A stretch of DNA of 50,521 nucleotides, taken from contig SMYC01000109.1 in assembly GCA_004356105.1 (NCBI GenBank), positions 1 to 50,521 of the forward strand. The letters run 5' to 3'. Made by a program: the position numbers and the translations under genes. The notes beneath the pieces were generated by a model. It was given only the letters and a program-made list of their open reading frames with translations, ran no database searches and was not told where the DNA came from. Positions within the stretch are counted from its first letter, which is position 1; every line of letters starts with the position of its first letter. Below, one piece after another: positions 1 through 8,649 of this stretch. Origin of the DNA: Acidobacteriota bacterium. GTDB taxonomy: Bacteria; Acidobacteriota; Vicinamibacteria; Marinacidobacterales; SMYC01.

Positions 1-93
1 AGCGAGCTTCCAGTTGGTGCGGTCACGGCTTTGATTGGCGGACCACTATTTCTTTTGCTGTTGAGTCGTCGCCGACGTTATGCGGCGATTTAG
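1..93 (+). CDS. C-terminal end of a FecCD/BtuC-type ABC transporter permease (partial)
   Basis: The window opens inside a reading frame that ends at the TAG at 91-93. Its last 30 residues start SELPVGAVTALIGGP and run through a leucine-rich stretch into SRRRR. The PVGxVTALIGGPxFLxLL pattern is the characteristic end of the BtuC/FecCD permease family, which imports vitamin B12 or ferric siderophores. The next gene starts about 17 bases downstream in the same direction and the whole downstream run is cobalamin salvage, so a corrinoid importer (BtuC) is the most likely identity. That specificity is inferred from context; the family call comes from the sequence. The rest of the gene lies outside the window. 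Confidence 0.75.
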   Translation, partial: SELPVGAVTALIGGPLFLLLLSRRRRYAAI

Positions 94-109
94 AGTGGAG
101 TAAGTGAAG

Positions 110-676
110 ATGTCTATCGCAACGAAAACAGGTGACAAAGGCCACACGAGTCTCGTCGGTGGAAGTCGGGTCTCGAAAGGGGACATGAGAGTCGAAGCCT
201 ACGGGACGCTCGACGAACTTGGCTCGGCCATGGGTTTTGCGCGGTCGATCTGCCGTCACGAGAAAGTAGCGGAGGCCACGAAGCAGATCCAGAAGGAGCT
301 TTTCACCGTGAGCGCGTCGCTTGCGAGCCCGGAGGACGACAAGAAGACGAATCGCGTGACGGAGGCCATGGTCGATGCGCTGACCCGCCAGGTCGAGGAG
401 ATCGAGGCCGTCGAAGGCATTGTCGGCGATTGGGTGCTTCCGGGAGAAGACACTGTCTCGGCTGCCTATGACGTGGCGCGCACGGTGTGCCGGCGTGCGG
501 AGCGGGTTGCCGTTCGGCTGGGAGACGAGGGTGGCGACGTCGATGCGCTCGCGATCACGTACATCAACCGGCTCTCGGATCTGCTTTGGCTTTTCGGACG
601 CCTCGTCGAGAAAGAGAAAGGGATCGACGCGAAGCTTCGTGAGGGGAAAGGCTCGAGTTGGGCTAAAGCGTGGTAG
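110..676 (+). CDS. pduO: PduO-type cob(I)alamin adenosyltransferase
   Basis: This 188-residue protein transfers the adenosyl group of ATP to cob(I)alamin or corrinoid precursors, giving the coenzyme form. The N-terminal ATP-binding motif TKTGDKGHTSLVGG and the later RTVCRRAERVAV and INRLSDLLW segments are the conserved signatures of the PduO (MMAB-like) family, and the length is normal. I chose the ATG at 110 over a GTG at 104: the GGAG at 97-100 is about nine bases from the ATG but only three from the GTG, and homologues begin just before the TKTGDKG motif. Second gene of the visible corrinoid operon, its stop lying against the start of cobT. Confident family assignment. Confidence 0.93.
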   Translation: MSIATKTGDKGHTSLVGGSRVSKGDMRVEAYGTLDELGSAMGFARSICRHEKVAEATKQIQKELFTVSASLASPEDDKKTNRVTEAMVDALTRQVEEIEAVEGIVGDWVLPGEDTVSAAYDVARTVCRRAERVAVRLGDEGGDVDALAITYINRLSDLLWLFGRLVEKEKGIDAKLREGKGSSWAKAW

Positions 677-1662
677 TGCCTCCTGACGGAGACTTTGCGG
701 AGAGGGCACGGGCACGCCAGGGGAAGCTCACGAAGCCTCCGGGAAGCCTCGGCCGGCTCGAAGAGATCGCGGTCCGCCTCGCGGCGATCCAGCGAACCGA
801 CACGCCGAAGACGCGGCCGCGCGCGATCGTTCTTTTCGCGGGCGACCACGGCGTGACCGAAGAGGGGGTTAGTCCCTATCCTTCTGAAGTCACGGGACAG
901 ATGATTGCGAACTTCCACGCGGGAGGCGCGGCCATCAACGCTCTTTCGCGGGTAGCCGACGCGGAGCTTTCCGTCGTGGATGTTGGGACACTCTCGAACC
1001 CCGCCGTTCGGTGCGGAACACGCAATTTCGTCCGCGAGCCCGCCATGACCGAAGAGGAGATGGACGCGGCGATTGAGGTTGGCAGGAGCGAAGTGCGTCG
1101 GCTCGAAGGAGTACGAATCTTGGGGCTCGGAGAGATGGGCATCGGTAACACGACTGCGGCGAGTGCGATGACGGCCGCCCTCACCGGTCGTTCCGTCGCG
1201 GCCGTTACCGGGCGCGGCACGGGGGTGGACGGGCCCGGGCTTCTCCGTAAGGTGGACGTCATCGAGCGAGCACTCGCGCTTCACAGCCCGAAGACACCGC
1301 GCGCCATCCTCGCTTCGGTGGGCGGTCTCGAGATCGCGGCGCTCGTGGGCGTTTGTCTCGAGGCCGCGGAGGGCGGCGTTGCCATCCTCGTCGACGGTTT
1401 CATCACCACCGCTGCCTTTGCGGTCGCGTGGAAGCTCGAGCCCGCGGTCAAGGACTACGCCTTTTTCTCTCACGTCTCCGTCGAGCCCGGCCACGAGGCG
1501 CTGCATCAACTGATGGACGTCCGACCGCTTCTCGACCTCGAGCTTCGGCTCGGGGAAGGCACGGGCGCCGCACTGGCGATCCCCATTCTGGACGCTGCTG
1601 TCGCGGCGCATAACGAGATGGCGACGTTCGAGAGCGCGAGCGTTTCCGACAAAGCGCGCTGA
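676..1662 (+). CDS. cobT: Nicotinate-nucleotide--dimethylbenzimidazole phosphoribosyltransferase (CobT)
   Basis: CobT makes alpha-ribazole phosphate from nicotinate mononucleotide and a lower-ligand base, the start of nucleotide-loop assembly. The sequence carries the family's N-terminal LTKPPGSLGRLE, the FAGDHGVTEEGVSPYP loop, GLGEMGIGNTTAASA, and a C-terminal RLGEGTGAALA that holds the catalytic glutamate. Length (about 328 residues) is usual. Two GTG codons can start it, 670 and 676; the one at 676 shares a base with the TAG of the preceding gene (TAGTG) and gives a typical N-terminus, so I prefer it, but the choice is not certain. The cobS start follows one base after its stop, indicating translational coupling. 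Confidence 0.94.
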   Translation: MPPDGDFAERARARQGKLTKPPGSLGRLEEIAVRLAAIQRTDTPKTRPRAIVLFAGDHGVTEEGVSPYPSEVTGQMIANFHAGGAAINALSRVADAELSVVDVGTLSNPAVRCGTRNFVREPAMTEEEMDAAIEVGRSEVRRLEGVRILGLGEMGIGNTTAASAMTAALTGRSVAAVTGRGTGVDGPGLLRKVDVIERALALHSPKTPRAILASVGGLEIAALVGVCLEAAEGGVAILVDGFITTAAFAVAWKLEPAVKDYAFFSHVSVEPGHEALHQLMDVRPLLDLELRLGEGTGAALAIPILDAAVAAHNEMATFESASVSDKAR

Positions 1663-1663
1663 C

Positions 1664-2365
1664 ATGAAGACTCGATTTCTCGCCGCCTTTGCGTTTCTCA
1701 CACGAGTGCCGATCCGCCGGCCGTTCACGATTGAAGATGTCGGGCGCGCGGCGATATTCTTTCCGCTTGTGGGTGCTTCGATCGGGGCGGCTCAGTTCGG
1801 CTTGTGGACGCTTCTCGATACGACGCTGCCGCCGCTTCTTCTTGCGGTCCTTGTCGTGTCCCTCTCCGCCTGGGTGACGCGAGGACTTCACTTGGACGGC
1901 CTTGCGGACTTCGTCGACGGGCTTGGCGGTGGCCGTACGCGCGTAGATGTGCTGCGCATCATGCGGGATTCCTGCATCGGAGCCTTCGGGGCTATCGCGC
2001 TCGTTCTCGTTCTGTTCACGAAAGTTGCGGCGATCGAGACGGTCGTTGTCTGGCAAGCGCTCGTCCTCGCGCCGGTATTCAGTCGGTGGAGCATCGTTTT
2101 ATTGGGTTTCGTGCTGCCCTACGCGCGGGAGACGGCCGCTCCGTCGTCGCACTTTGGCAAGCGTGAGCTCCTCGGCGCGTCGGTGATGCTGGTCGCGGCG
2201 TGTTTTCTGGCGCCCCGACTCGCGGCGTCGATGGGCGCGAGCGTTTTGGTCGTGAGCTTGCTCGTGGGTGCGATTGCGCGCCGCCGTATCGGAGGGGTTA
2301 CCGGCGATGTGATGGGTGCCAATCTCGAGCTTGCGGAAACCGCCGCGCTCCTGGTCGCCGTGTGA
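1664..2365 (+). CDS. cobS: Adenosylcobinamide-GDP ribazoletransferase (CobS)
   Basis: CobS is the integral membrane enzyme that joins adenosylcobinamide-GDP to alpha-ribazole (phosphate), forming the complete cobalamin nucleotide loop. The 233-residue protein begins with the family pattern LAAFAFLTRVPI and has the acidic motif LHLDGLADFVDGLGGGRTR followed by MRDSCIGAFGAIAL, both family hallmarks thought to bind metal and substrate, plus several hydrophobic membrane segments and the late GVTGDVMGAN motif. The ATG at 1664 follows the cobT TGA by one base. Its own stop overlaps the cobC start by four bases (GTGA at 2362-2365). Confidence 0.94.
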   Translation: MKTRFLAAFAFLTRVPIRRPFTIEDVGRAAIFFPLVGASIGAAQFGLWTLLDTTLPPLLLAVLVVSLSAWVTRGLHLDGLADFVDGLGGGRTRVDVLRIMRDSCIGAFGAIALVLVLFTKVAAIETVVVWQALVLAPVFSRWSIVLLGFVLPYARETAAPSSHFGKRELLGASVMLVAACFLAPRLAASMGASVLVVSLLVGAIARRRIGGVTGDVMGANLELAETAALLVAV

Positions 2366-2994
2366 TCGCGAGCTGGAACCGACCGGACGGCGTATCGCTG
2401 CGGCTGCTGCTCATCCGCCACGGTGAGCCAGAAGCGTCCGCGCGCGGGCGTTGCTACGGAAAACTCGACGTGGGGCTATCCGCAAATGGCCACGCTCAGA
2501 TGGCGCGGCTCGGCGAAGCTCTCGAGTCCGCCTCGATCGACGCTTTCTACGCGAGCCCGAGGCGCCGCGCGCTCGAAAGCGTGGAGAGACTCGGGGGGAA
2601 GCCTATCGTCGAACCGCGACTGGCAGAGATCAATTTCGGGGAGCTCGAGGGTCTGACCTACGACGAAGCCGCCGAGCGCTATCCTCGAATATACGAGGAA
2701 TGGATGCGGGCGCCAACCGAGGTACACTTTCCCGGGGGCGAGAGTTTCACAGATATGAGGCAACGGGTGCTGGAGGTGGTTTCGGAGATTCGTGAGGCCC
2801 GGAAGGAGCAAACGGTGGCGATCGTTTCGCATGGCGGCGTCAACCGCATCGTGCTCGCGAAGGCTCTTGGAATCGAATCGCGCGCGATTTTTCGGATGGA
2901 ACAATCCTACGCGGGCATGAGCGTCATTGACGAATATGACGAGTATGAGCTCGGTGGCGACTGTATCGTGCGGGTCCTGAACGCTCAATGCTGA
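2362..2994 (+). CDS. cobC: Alpha-ribazole phosphatase-like histidine phosphatase (CobC)
   Basis: A member of the histidine phosphatase (phosphoglycerate mutase-like) superfamily, most likely dephosphorylating alpha-ribazole phosphate or adenosylcobalamin 5'-phosphate. The catalytic RHG motif is in LLIRHGEPE near residue 20, and the second conserved histidine is in VSHGGVNRIV. The substrate call rests on its position between cobS and cobU; the fold alone would not distinguish it from other phosphatases. I start it at GTG 2362, which overlaps the cobS stop (GTGA), giving about 210 residues. The same frame is open further upstream, but that part lies inside cobS. Its stop overlaps the cobU start by seven bases. 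Confidence 0.85.
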   Translation: MIASWNRPDGVSLRLLLIRHGEPEASARGRCYGKLDVGLSANGHAQMARLGEALESASIDAFYASPRRRALESVERLGGKPIVEPRLAEINFGELEGLTYDEAAERYPRIYEEWMRAPTEVHFPGGESFTDMRQRVLEVVSEIREARKEQTVAIVSHGGVNRIVLAKALGIESRAIFRMEQSYAGMSVIDEYDEYELGGDCIVRVLNAQC

Positions 2995-3515
2995 CCTTGA
3001 TCCTCGGCGGCGCGCGAAGCGGCAAGAGCCGCTACGCGCAAACCCTCGTAGGCGATGCGCCTCTTGTTGTTTACATCGCCACGGCGTCGGCCGGCGACGA
3101 TCCTGAAATGAAGCGCCGCATCGCGCGTCACCGAGCCGAGCGGCCGTCGCACTTTCGAACCATAGAGGCTCCGGTAGCACTCGTCGAAGCTGTCGAAGCG
3201 GTGAAGGACGGGGTCATCCTCGTAGACTGCATGACCCTCTGGCTATCCAATCTTTGCTATCGCCACCGCGCGCTTCGCCAGGAAGCTCGCGAATCTCGAA
3301 TTCTTGGTGCGGTGTCGGCGTTCATCAAGGCCGCGCGCGAGCGCACGGGCGAGGTCATTGTGGTAAGCAACGAGGTCGGTGAGGGTGTGGTCCCGGACTC
3401 CGCTATTGCGCGGGATTTTCGAGACCTGCAAGGCCTTGCCAATCAAGCGGTGGCCCGAGAAGCGGACCGAGTCGTCGTGATGGTGGCCGGGATCCCACGC
3501 GCGGTGAAAGGCTAG
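2988..3515 (+). CDS. cobU: Adenosylcobinamide kinase / adenosylcobinamide-phosphate guanylyltransferase (CobU/CobP)
   Basis: This bifunctional cytosolic enzyme phosphorylates adenosylcobinamide and then activates it with GMP, producing the substrate of CobS. The N-terminal P-loop LGGARSGKS, the IARHRAERP segment containing the histidine that is guanylylated in this family, DCMTLWLSNL, and VVSNEVGEGVVP are all present. Length (175) is normal. The ATG at 2988 lies within the end of cobC, so translation is coupled. It is the last gene of the operon: its TAG (3513-3515) is three bases from the stop of the convergent PATAN gene, leaving no room for a separate terminator. Together with cobT, cobS and cobC it completes cobinamide-to-cobalamin assembly. 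Confidence 0.93.
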   Translation: MLTLILGGARSGKSRYAQTLVGDAPLVVYIATASAGDDPEMKRRIARHRAERPSHFRTIEAPVALVEAVEAVKDGVILVDCMTLWLSNLCYRHRALRQEARESRILGAVSAFIKAARERTGEVIVVSNEVGEGVVPDSAIARDFRDLQGLANQAVAREADRVVVMVAGIPRAVKG

Positions 3516-3518
3516 TAG

Positions 3519-5423
3519 CTAGTCGTCCCCGAGTAGCTTCTCGATCCCCTCCGGGTCGATCTCGATCTCGTTGGTGATCGGCGCTTTGGGGCCCTTCGCG
3601 GTCTCGAGCGGCGGCTCGGCGGCGAAGGATTCCATGAAGCCGGCTTCGAGTGGAGCGGCCTCGACGTCAGACAAAGGTTCGTTCGTCTCGCCGAGCCCTA
3701 CGATCGGTGCGCGTATGGCTGGGTTCGTTACCGCCTCGGCCGGCGTGGGCGCGCTCGCGGCCACAGGGTCTGTCGCGAGCGCTTCGAATCCTGATGGAGC
3801 GGCGTTGGGCGCGGGCGCTGGAGTGCCGCCTTCCAGGATCGTCTCCATGAGCTCACCGGTCGATGGCGGCGGAGCTGGCGGCTCGACAACGAGCTGAGTC
3901 TGGTCAGACGGTGGCGGAGCTGGTGGCTCGACAACGAGCTGAGTCTGGTCAGACGGTGGCGGAGCTGGTGGCTCGACAACGAGCTGCGTCTGGTCAGACG
4001 GTGGCGGAGCTGGTGGCTCGACAACGAGCTGCGTCTGGTCAGACGGTGGCGGAGCTGGCGGCTCGACTGCGAGCTGAGTCTGGTCAGACGGCGGCGGAAC
4101 TGGTGGCTCGACAACGAGCTGAGTCTGGTCAGGCTGTGGCGGAGCTGGTGGCTCGACTGCGAGCTGAGTCTGGTCAGACGGCGGCGGAGCTGGTGGCTCG
4201 ACAACGAGCTGCGTCTGGTCAGACGGTGGCGGAGCTGGTGGCTCGACTGCGAGCTGCGTCTGGTCAGGCTGTGGCGTCGAGGGCGGCAGCTCGATCGCGA
4301 CCTGCGTCTGCGCGACCTTCTTCGCCTGGGCTTGGGCCGGGCTGTCTTGCTCGATCTCGAGCTCCGTCGCGCGAACCGTAGCTTCCGCTTTGCTCTGGAG
4401 GGACGTGCGCCTCTCGACGAGCCGCTCCGGCGCCGAACCGTCCGCTTCGACGGGAACGGAAGCCGGTGGTGGCCCTGCACCCGCGGTTACGGTGATGACG
4501 GCTTCAGGGGGCGGCGGTGTAACAGCGATTGCAGTGACGACCGCTTCAGGAGACGGTGGGGTAACAGCGATTGCAGTGACGACCGCTTCAGGAGACGGTG
4601 GGGTAACAGCGATTGCAGTGACGACCGCCTCCGGAGGCGGGGTCGTCGCTACGGCGGGGGTAGCGCTCTTGGTCACCGATCGCTCGGTCACGTCGACGTT
4701 TTCGATCCAATCCAGACTGCGGAAGGCCCAGAGGTAGCGGCACGCTTCGAAATCGGGGAGGGTCGCGCGCGTGCAAATCTCTTCGAGCGACACGGGTTGT
4801 TCCATCATGTCGAGGAGCTCGCGCACGCGCGCGTCGAGCTTCATGCGGCTCCACTCGACGGCCTTGGTGTCGGATCGGCGGTAGACCGAGTCGAGGTTTC
4901 CGACGCCCTTCGATATCCGTCTCCAGCTCTCTACGTAGCGGACGCCTTCGAGGATGATCCGCGCCACCGGGAGGTCGAGCGTCACGGATTGAGACGGCGG
5001 AAGCTCTTGCTCCTTGAAGGTGTACCAGGTTTCCGTTCGACGGAACAGTCCGAGAAGGATCCCTCTTACCTGGCCGACCACCGCGGGGATGAGATCTTGT
5101 GACGCAAGGATCTTCTCTTCGACGAGGATCTTGCCAAAGCTCTTGCCGGGCCGTACTTTTTTCGCGACCCGCGTGTAGTCCATTAGAGAAATTTTGCCGG
5201 TGCGCAGCAGAAATTGTCCGAGACCGTCATCCTGCGACGAAGACTCCGCAAAGACGATCTTCCCGTTCTTGAAGTGGAGGGTCTTGTCACTCTCGGGATT
5301 CGAGAACTGCAGAATCCCGGTCTTGTTGGAGCGGCCGATGAACAAAAGAAGGTCGGGTAGGTCGTGCTCGTCGTTCCAGCAGTTGAGTACTCCCTCGAAA
5401 GGGATCTGCGCACCTTGGGGCAT
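3519..5423 (-). CDS. DUF4388 (PATAN) protein with a long Pro/Gln/Val repeat tail
   Basis: A 634-residue protein of unknown exact role. Residues ~1-240 form a DUF4388/PATAN-type module, visible in LLLFIGRSNKTGILQFSN, KTLHFKNGKIVFAE, LGQFLLRTGKISLMDY and a winged-helix-like end around LDARVRELLDMMEQPVSLEE. PATAN domains occur in two-component and gliding or development signalling proteins; the role here is inferred. From ~255 on it is low complexity: two to three 14-residue VTAIAVT-type repeats, a charged segment, then nine 15-residue units of the form PPSDQTQLVVEPPAP, and an acidic C-terminus ending in LLGDD. No signal peptide. It lies third in a minus-strand run behind gap and a hybrid sensor kinase (116-base gap), so it may be that kinase's partner. 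Confidence 0.8.
   Translation of the reverse strand: MPQGAQIPFEGVLNCWNDEHDLPDLLLFIGRSNKTGILQFSNPESDKTLHFKNGKIVFAESSSQDDGLGQFLLRTGKISLMDYTRVAKKVRPGKSFGKILVEEKILASQDLIPAVVGQVRGILLGLFRRTETWYTFKEQELPPSQSVTLDLPVARIILEGVRYVESWRRISKGVGNLDSVYRRSDTKAVEWSRMKLDARVRELLDMMEQPVSLEEICTRATLPDFEACRYLWAFRSLDWIENVDVTERSVTKSATPAVATTPPPEAVVTAIAVTPPSPEAVVTAIAVTPPSPEAVVTAIAVTPPPPEAVITVTAGAGPPPASVPVEADGSAPERLVERRTSLQSKAEATVRATELEIEQDSPAQAQAKKVAQTQVAIELPPSTPQPDQTQLAVEPPAPPPSDQTQLVVEPPAPPPSDQTQLAVEPPAPPQPDQTQLVVEPPVPPPSDQTQLAVEPPAPPPSDQTQLVVEPPAPPPSDQTQLVVEPPAPPPSDQTQLVVEPPAPPPSDQTQLVVEPPAPPPSTGELMETILEGGTPAPAPNAAPSGFEALATDPVAASAPTPAEAVTNPAIRAPIVGLGETNEPLSDVEAAPLEAGFMESFAAEPPLETAKGPKAPITNEIEIDPEGIEKLLGDD
3862..4275. 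repeat. 45-bp coding minisatellite, nine units
   Basis: A 45-base unit (its core, plus strand, is TGGTCAGACGGTGGCGGAGC) recurs nine times with few substitutions inside the PATAN gene. Each unit is exactly 15 codons, so copy-number change never breaks the frame. Variation is mostly GTC/ACT alternation at the V/A position of Q(L)VVEP versus Q(L)AVEP and a QP versus PS swap. Near-identity at the DNA level indicates recent expansion. Confidence 0.95.
4519..4628. repeat. 42-bp tandem repeat, two exact copies plus a partial third
   Basis: Units at 4519-4560 and 4561-4602 appear identical, and a third begins at 4603 and runs about 26 bases. In the minus-strand protein they encode a 14-residue EAVVTAIAVT-type unit. 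This is a second, independent in-frame expansion in the same PATAN gene. Confidence 0.93.
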
Positions 5424-5539
5424 GGATGTTCTCGCTCAAACAGCTCGAATGGTTACGGTTTGGGTTGTATCTATTCATTATACGGTACCGAAATGCGGCC
5501 GGGAAGCGCTGTAACCGCTTGCCTTCAAGCGGTTTATCT

Positions 5540-7444
5540 CTAGGAGATGCCCAGAATCTCGTTGAGATTCATCGGCAGGCGAATGGTGAAGCGGGTAACG
5601 TCACCGAGCGTGCTTTCCGCGGTAATCGTGCCGTGGTGATCTTGAATGATCTGGTAGCAGATGGACAGGCCCAACCCGGTCCCGACGCCAACGCCTTTCG
5701 TGGTGAATCCCGGGTCGAAGACTTTGGTGAGGTTTTCGGGGGCGATGCCGGCGCCGTCGTCTTGGATCATGATGGTGACCCGGTCGTCTTCGACAGCCGT
5801 TCGGATCGTAATGGTGCCGTCTTCGGCAATAGCCTGGCGCGCGTTGTTCAAAAGATTCAAGAAAACTTGATTCAGCCGGCTCGGATAAACCGAGATCTCG
5901 GGGAGCTCGCCGTAATCCTTTACGATCTCGATGTGGTGTTTGATCTGATGATAGATGAGCGTCAGCGTGTCCTCGAGCCCCTCGTGGATGTCTACGCTCT
6001 TGAGCTCGGCCTCGTCGAGGCGGGCGAAGCTCCGCAGGCGCCGGACGATCTCCCCCACGCGCGTGGCGCCGGAGCTGATGACTTGATTCGCGTCGTTGAT
6101 GACGCCAAAAATCTTTGTGAGCTTCTTGTCGTTTGCGAACAGCTCGGGGTCGATCGTTTCGAGATGTTCTTTCAATTTCTTGATCCCTCGCACGAGCGTG
6201 TCGTGCATGCTCGTCATCGCGCCGACGGGCGTGTTGATCTCGTGCGCAATGCCGGCTACCAGGCTTCCGAGAGAGGCCATCTTCGCCGACTGAACGAGCT
6301 GCCCTTGCATTTCGCGCAGCTCCTGGTTGGCCTCCGCGAGCTCGCTCATCGCGCGCTTGATCTCGGTGATGTCGCGGCCCATCGTGACATAGAGAGCGAG
6401 CTCGCCCTTGGCGTCATGAATGGGAAAGATAGAGATATCGATGGGGATGCTTTCGCCGTCTTTTGTGACGCCGGTCGCTTCGCCGCGATAGTGTCCAGTA
6501 TTGGCCATCGCTTCTTTGATGTTCGAGATATCGCCTGGCGCGAGGAAGTCGAACATCGATTTGTCAGCCACGTCCTCGTCGGTCCAACCCGTGCGTTGCT
6601 CATGCGCGGGGTTGCGCTCGATGATGTGCCCCTTCTTGTCGACGATGGTGATGACATCGACCGAGTGCCAGAAGACCTCGCGGTAGATTCGGAGCTTCTC
6701 CTCCATCTCTTTCCGGCGTGTGATGTCCAGAAAGCCTCCGAGCACGACCTCCTCGCCGCCGATCTCTGTCTCCGCGAGTGAGAAGACCATCCACCTGAAG
6801 CTCCCGTCGGCGCGACGGACTTGTACTTCGAGGTCTTTGACGAACCCGTCTTTCTCGAGGCGCGCGATGACTTCGTCGCGCTCTCCCGCGTTGTAGTAGA
6901 AGTCGGTCGACGAGCGCCCCTTGATCTCTTCGGGTGGTATGCCGAGGACGTCCGCAAGATGGTGGTTCGCATAGAGAATCTTACCGTCCGATTTCCGGGT
7001 GATGATGTAAGGAACGGGCGCTGACTCGACGAGACGGGTGAGCTGCTCTTCAGCTTCGCGCTGCCAGCGCCGCAGCTTTGCGAATTCGAGAGCTTGGTGG
7101 ATAGTGATCTCCATCTCGCTCACGCTGACCGGCTTGACGAGAAACCGTTGCGCTCCCTGCATGACCGCTTTTACGGCAAGCGGAACGGAAGGATGTGCCG
7201 TCAGAAGAACGAACGGCAGATCGGGATCCAGTCTTTGAACGTGCTCGAGAACGGCGAGCCCGTCCATCTCTGGCATGTTGAGATCGCAGAGGACGAGCGA
7301 AGGTTTGTCAGAGGCGAGAAGCTCGAGACCTTCCTTACCGGAGGATGCAGTAACGACAGCGAAGCCTCTTTCCCCGAGGCTCGCGGCCATATTCTGTCGT
7401 TGCTCTAGGTCGTCTTCGATATAGAGCAGCTTTACGTCGGCCAT
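5540..7444 (-). CDS. Hybrid sensor: receiver - PAS - PAS - histidine kinase
   Basis: A 634-residue cytoplasmic signalling protein with no membrane segments. Order: receiver (~1-125; IEDD acidic pair, Asp54 in CDLNMPEMDG, Thr82, Lys104), PAS (~132-250), PAS (~255-365), HisKA dimerisation helix with His401 in AGIAHEINTPV, and HATPase (N-box NLLNNARQA, G1 DDGAGI, F-box VFDPGFTTK, G2 GTGLGLS). All key residues are intact, so it should autophosphorylate. The receiver at the N-terminus means it can be controlled by another kinase. No DNA-binding output domain is encoded next to it; the downstream PATAN protein is a candidate partner. It starts 27 bases after gap on the same strand, so the two may share a transcript. 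Confidence 0.93.
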   Translation of the reverse strand: MADVKLLYIEDDLEQRQNMAASLGERGFAVVTASSGKEGLELLASDKPSLVLCDLNMPEMDGLAVLEHVQRLDPDLPFVLLTAHPSVPLAVKAVMQGAQRFLVKPVSVSEMEITIHQALEFAKLRRWQREAEEQLTRLVESAPVPYIITRKSDGKILYANHHLADVLGIPPEEIKGRSSTDFYYNAGERDEVIARLEKDGFVKDLEVQVRRADGSFRWMVFSLAETEIGGEEVVLGGFLDITRRKEMEEKLRIYREVFWHSVDVITIVDKKGHIIERNPAHEQRTGWTDEDVADKSMFDFLAPGDISNIKEAMANTGHYRGEATGVTKDGESIPIDISIFPIHDAKGELALYVTMGRDITEIKRAMSELAEANQELREMQGQLVQSAKMASLGSLVAGIAHEINTPVGAMTSMHDTLVRGIKKLKEHLETIDPELFANDKKLTKIFGVINDANQVISSGATRVGEIVRRLRSFARLDEAELKSVDIHEGLEDTLTLIYHQIKHHIEIVKDYGELPEISVYPSRLNQVFLNLLNNARQAIAEDGTITIRTAVEDDRVTIMIQDDGAGIAPENLTKVFDPGFTTKGVGVGTGLGLSICYQIIQDHHGTITAESTLGDVTRFTIRLPMNLNEILGIS

Positions 7445-7471
7445 CGCGCGATGGGCGTTCGTGAATGTCGG

Positions 7472-8491
<1,020 letters not shown>

Positions 8492-8562
8492 CTAGATTTC
8501 GAGAAGTGCCGGGTCTGCGCGCCCTGCTACGCTTATCGGGAGACCCGCGGCGAGTGAGCGAG

Positions 8563-8592
8563 AGTATAGGTCGCGACCCGCAAAGCTGTCAA
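8563..8592 (-). promoter_or_regulatory. Sigma-70-type promoter of gap
   Basis: On the minus strand, TTGACA (8587-8592) and TATACT (8563-8568) are separated by 18 bases. The -35 is a perfect match and the -10 differs at one position. It points at gap and leaves a leader of roughly 75 bases. Confidence 0.7.
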
Positions 8593-8605
8593 CGCGTGCC
8601 GTAAC

Positions 8606-8634
8606 TTGCTTGTTTTCAGTCGATTCCATATAGT
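8606..8634 (+). promoter_or_regulatory. Probable promoter of the LPS operon
   Basis: TTGCTT (8606-8611) and TATAGT (8629-8634) with a 17-base spacer lie just upstream of waaA and diverge from the gap promoter. The predicted transcription start would leave only about ten bases before the ATG at 8650, a very short leader. Confidence 0.5.
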
Positions 8635-8649
8635 CCTCTCCGACCTTTG

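Noticed and set aside
1-110. Cobalamin riboswitch upstream of the corrinoid operon
   Set aside because: The visible upstream sequence is coding (permease tail). Any riboswitch would lie before the window.
466-1728. Long minus-strand open frame (420 codons) opposite the cobO/cobT genes
   Set aside because: Composition is Arg/Ala/Pro-rich with no recognisable domain, and it lies wholly antisense to three clear cobalamin genes. High-GC shadow frame.
3862-4275. Regular repeats considered as a CRISPR array
   Set aside because: Units are directly tandem without unique spacers and are in frame within a coding sequence. No cas genes anywhere in the window.
3863-4381. Plus-strand frame of repeated AAELVARQRAxSGQTV units
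   Set aside because: It is the antisense reading of the 45-bp minisatellite; the unit length is a multiple of three so every frame stays open. The minus-strand frame belongs to the full PATAN protein.
5426-6781. Plus-strand 451-codon frame opposite the hybrid sensor kinase
   Set aside because: Entirely antisense to a kinase with all catalytic motifs; no domain seen.
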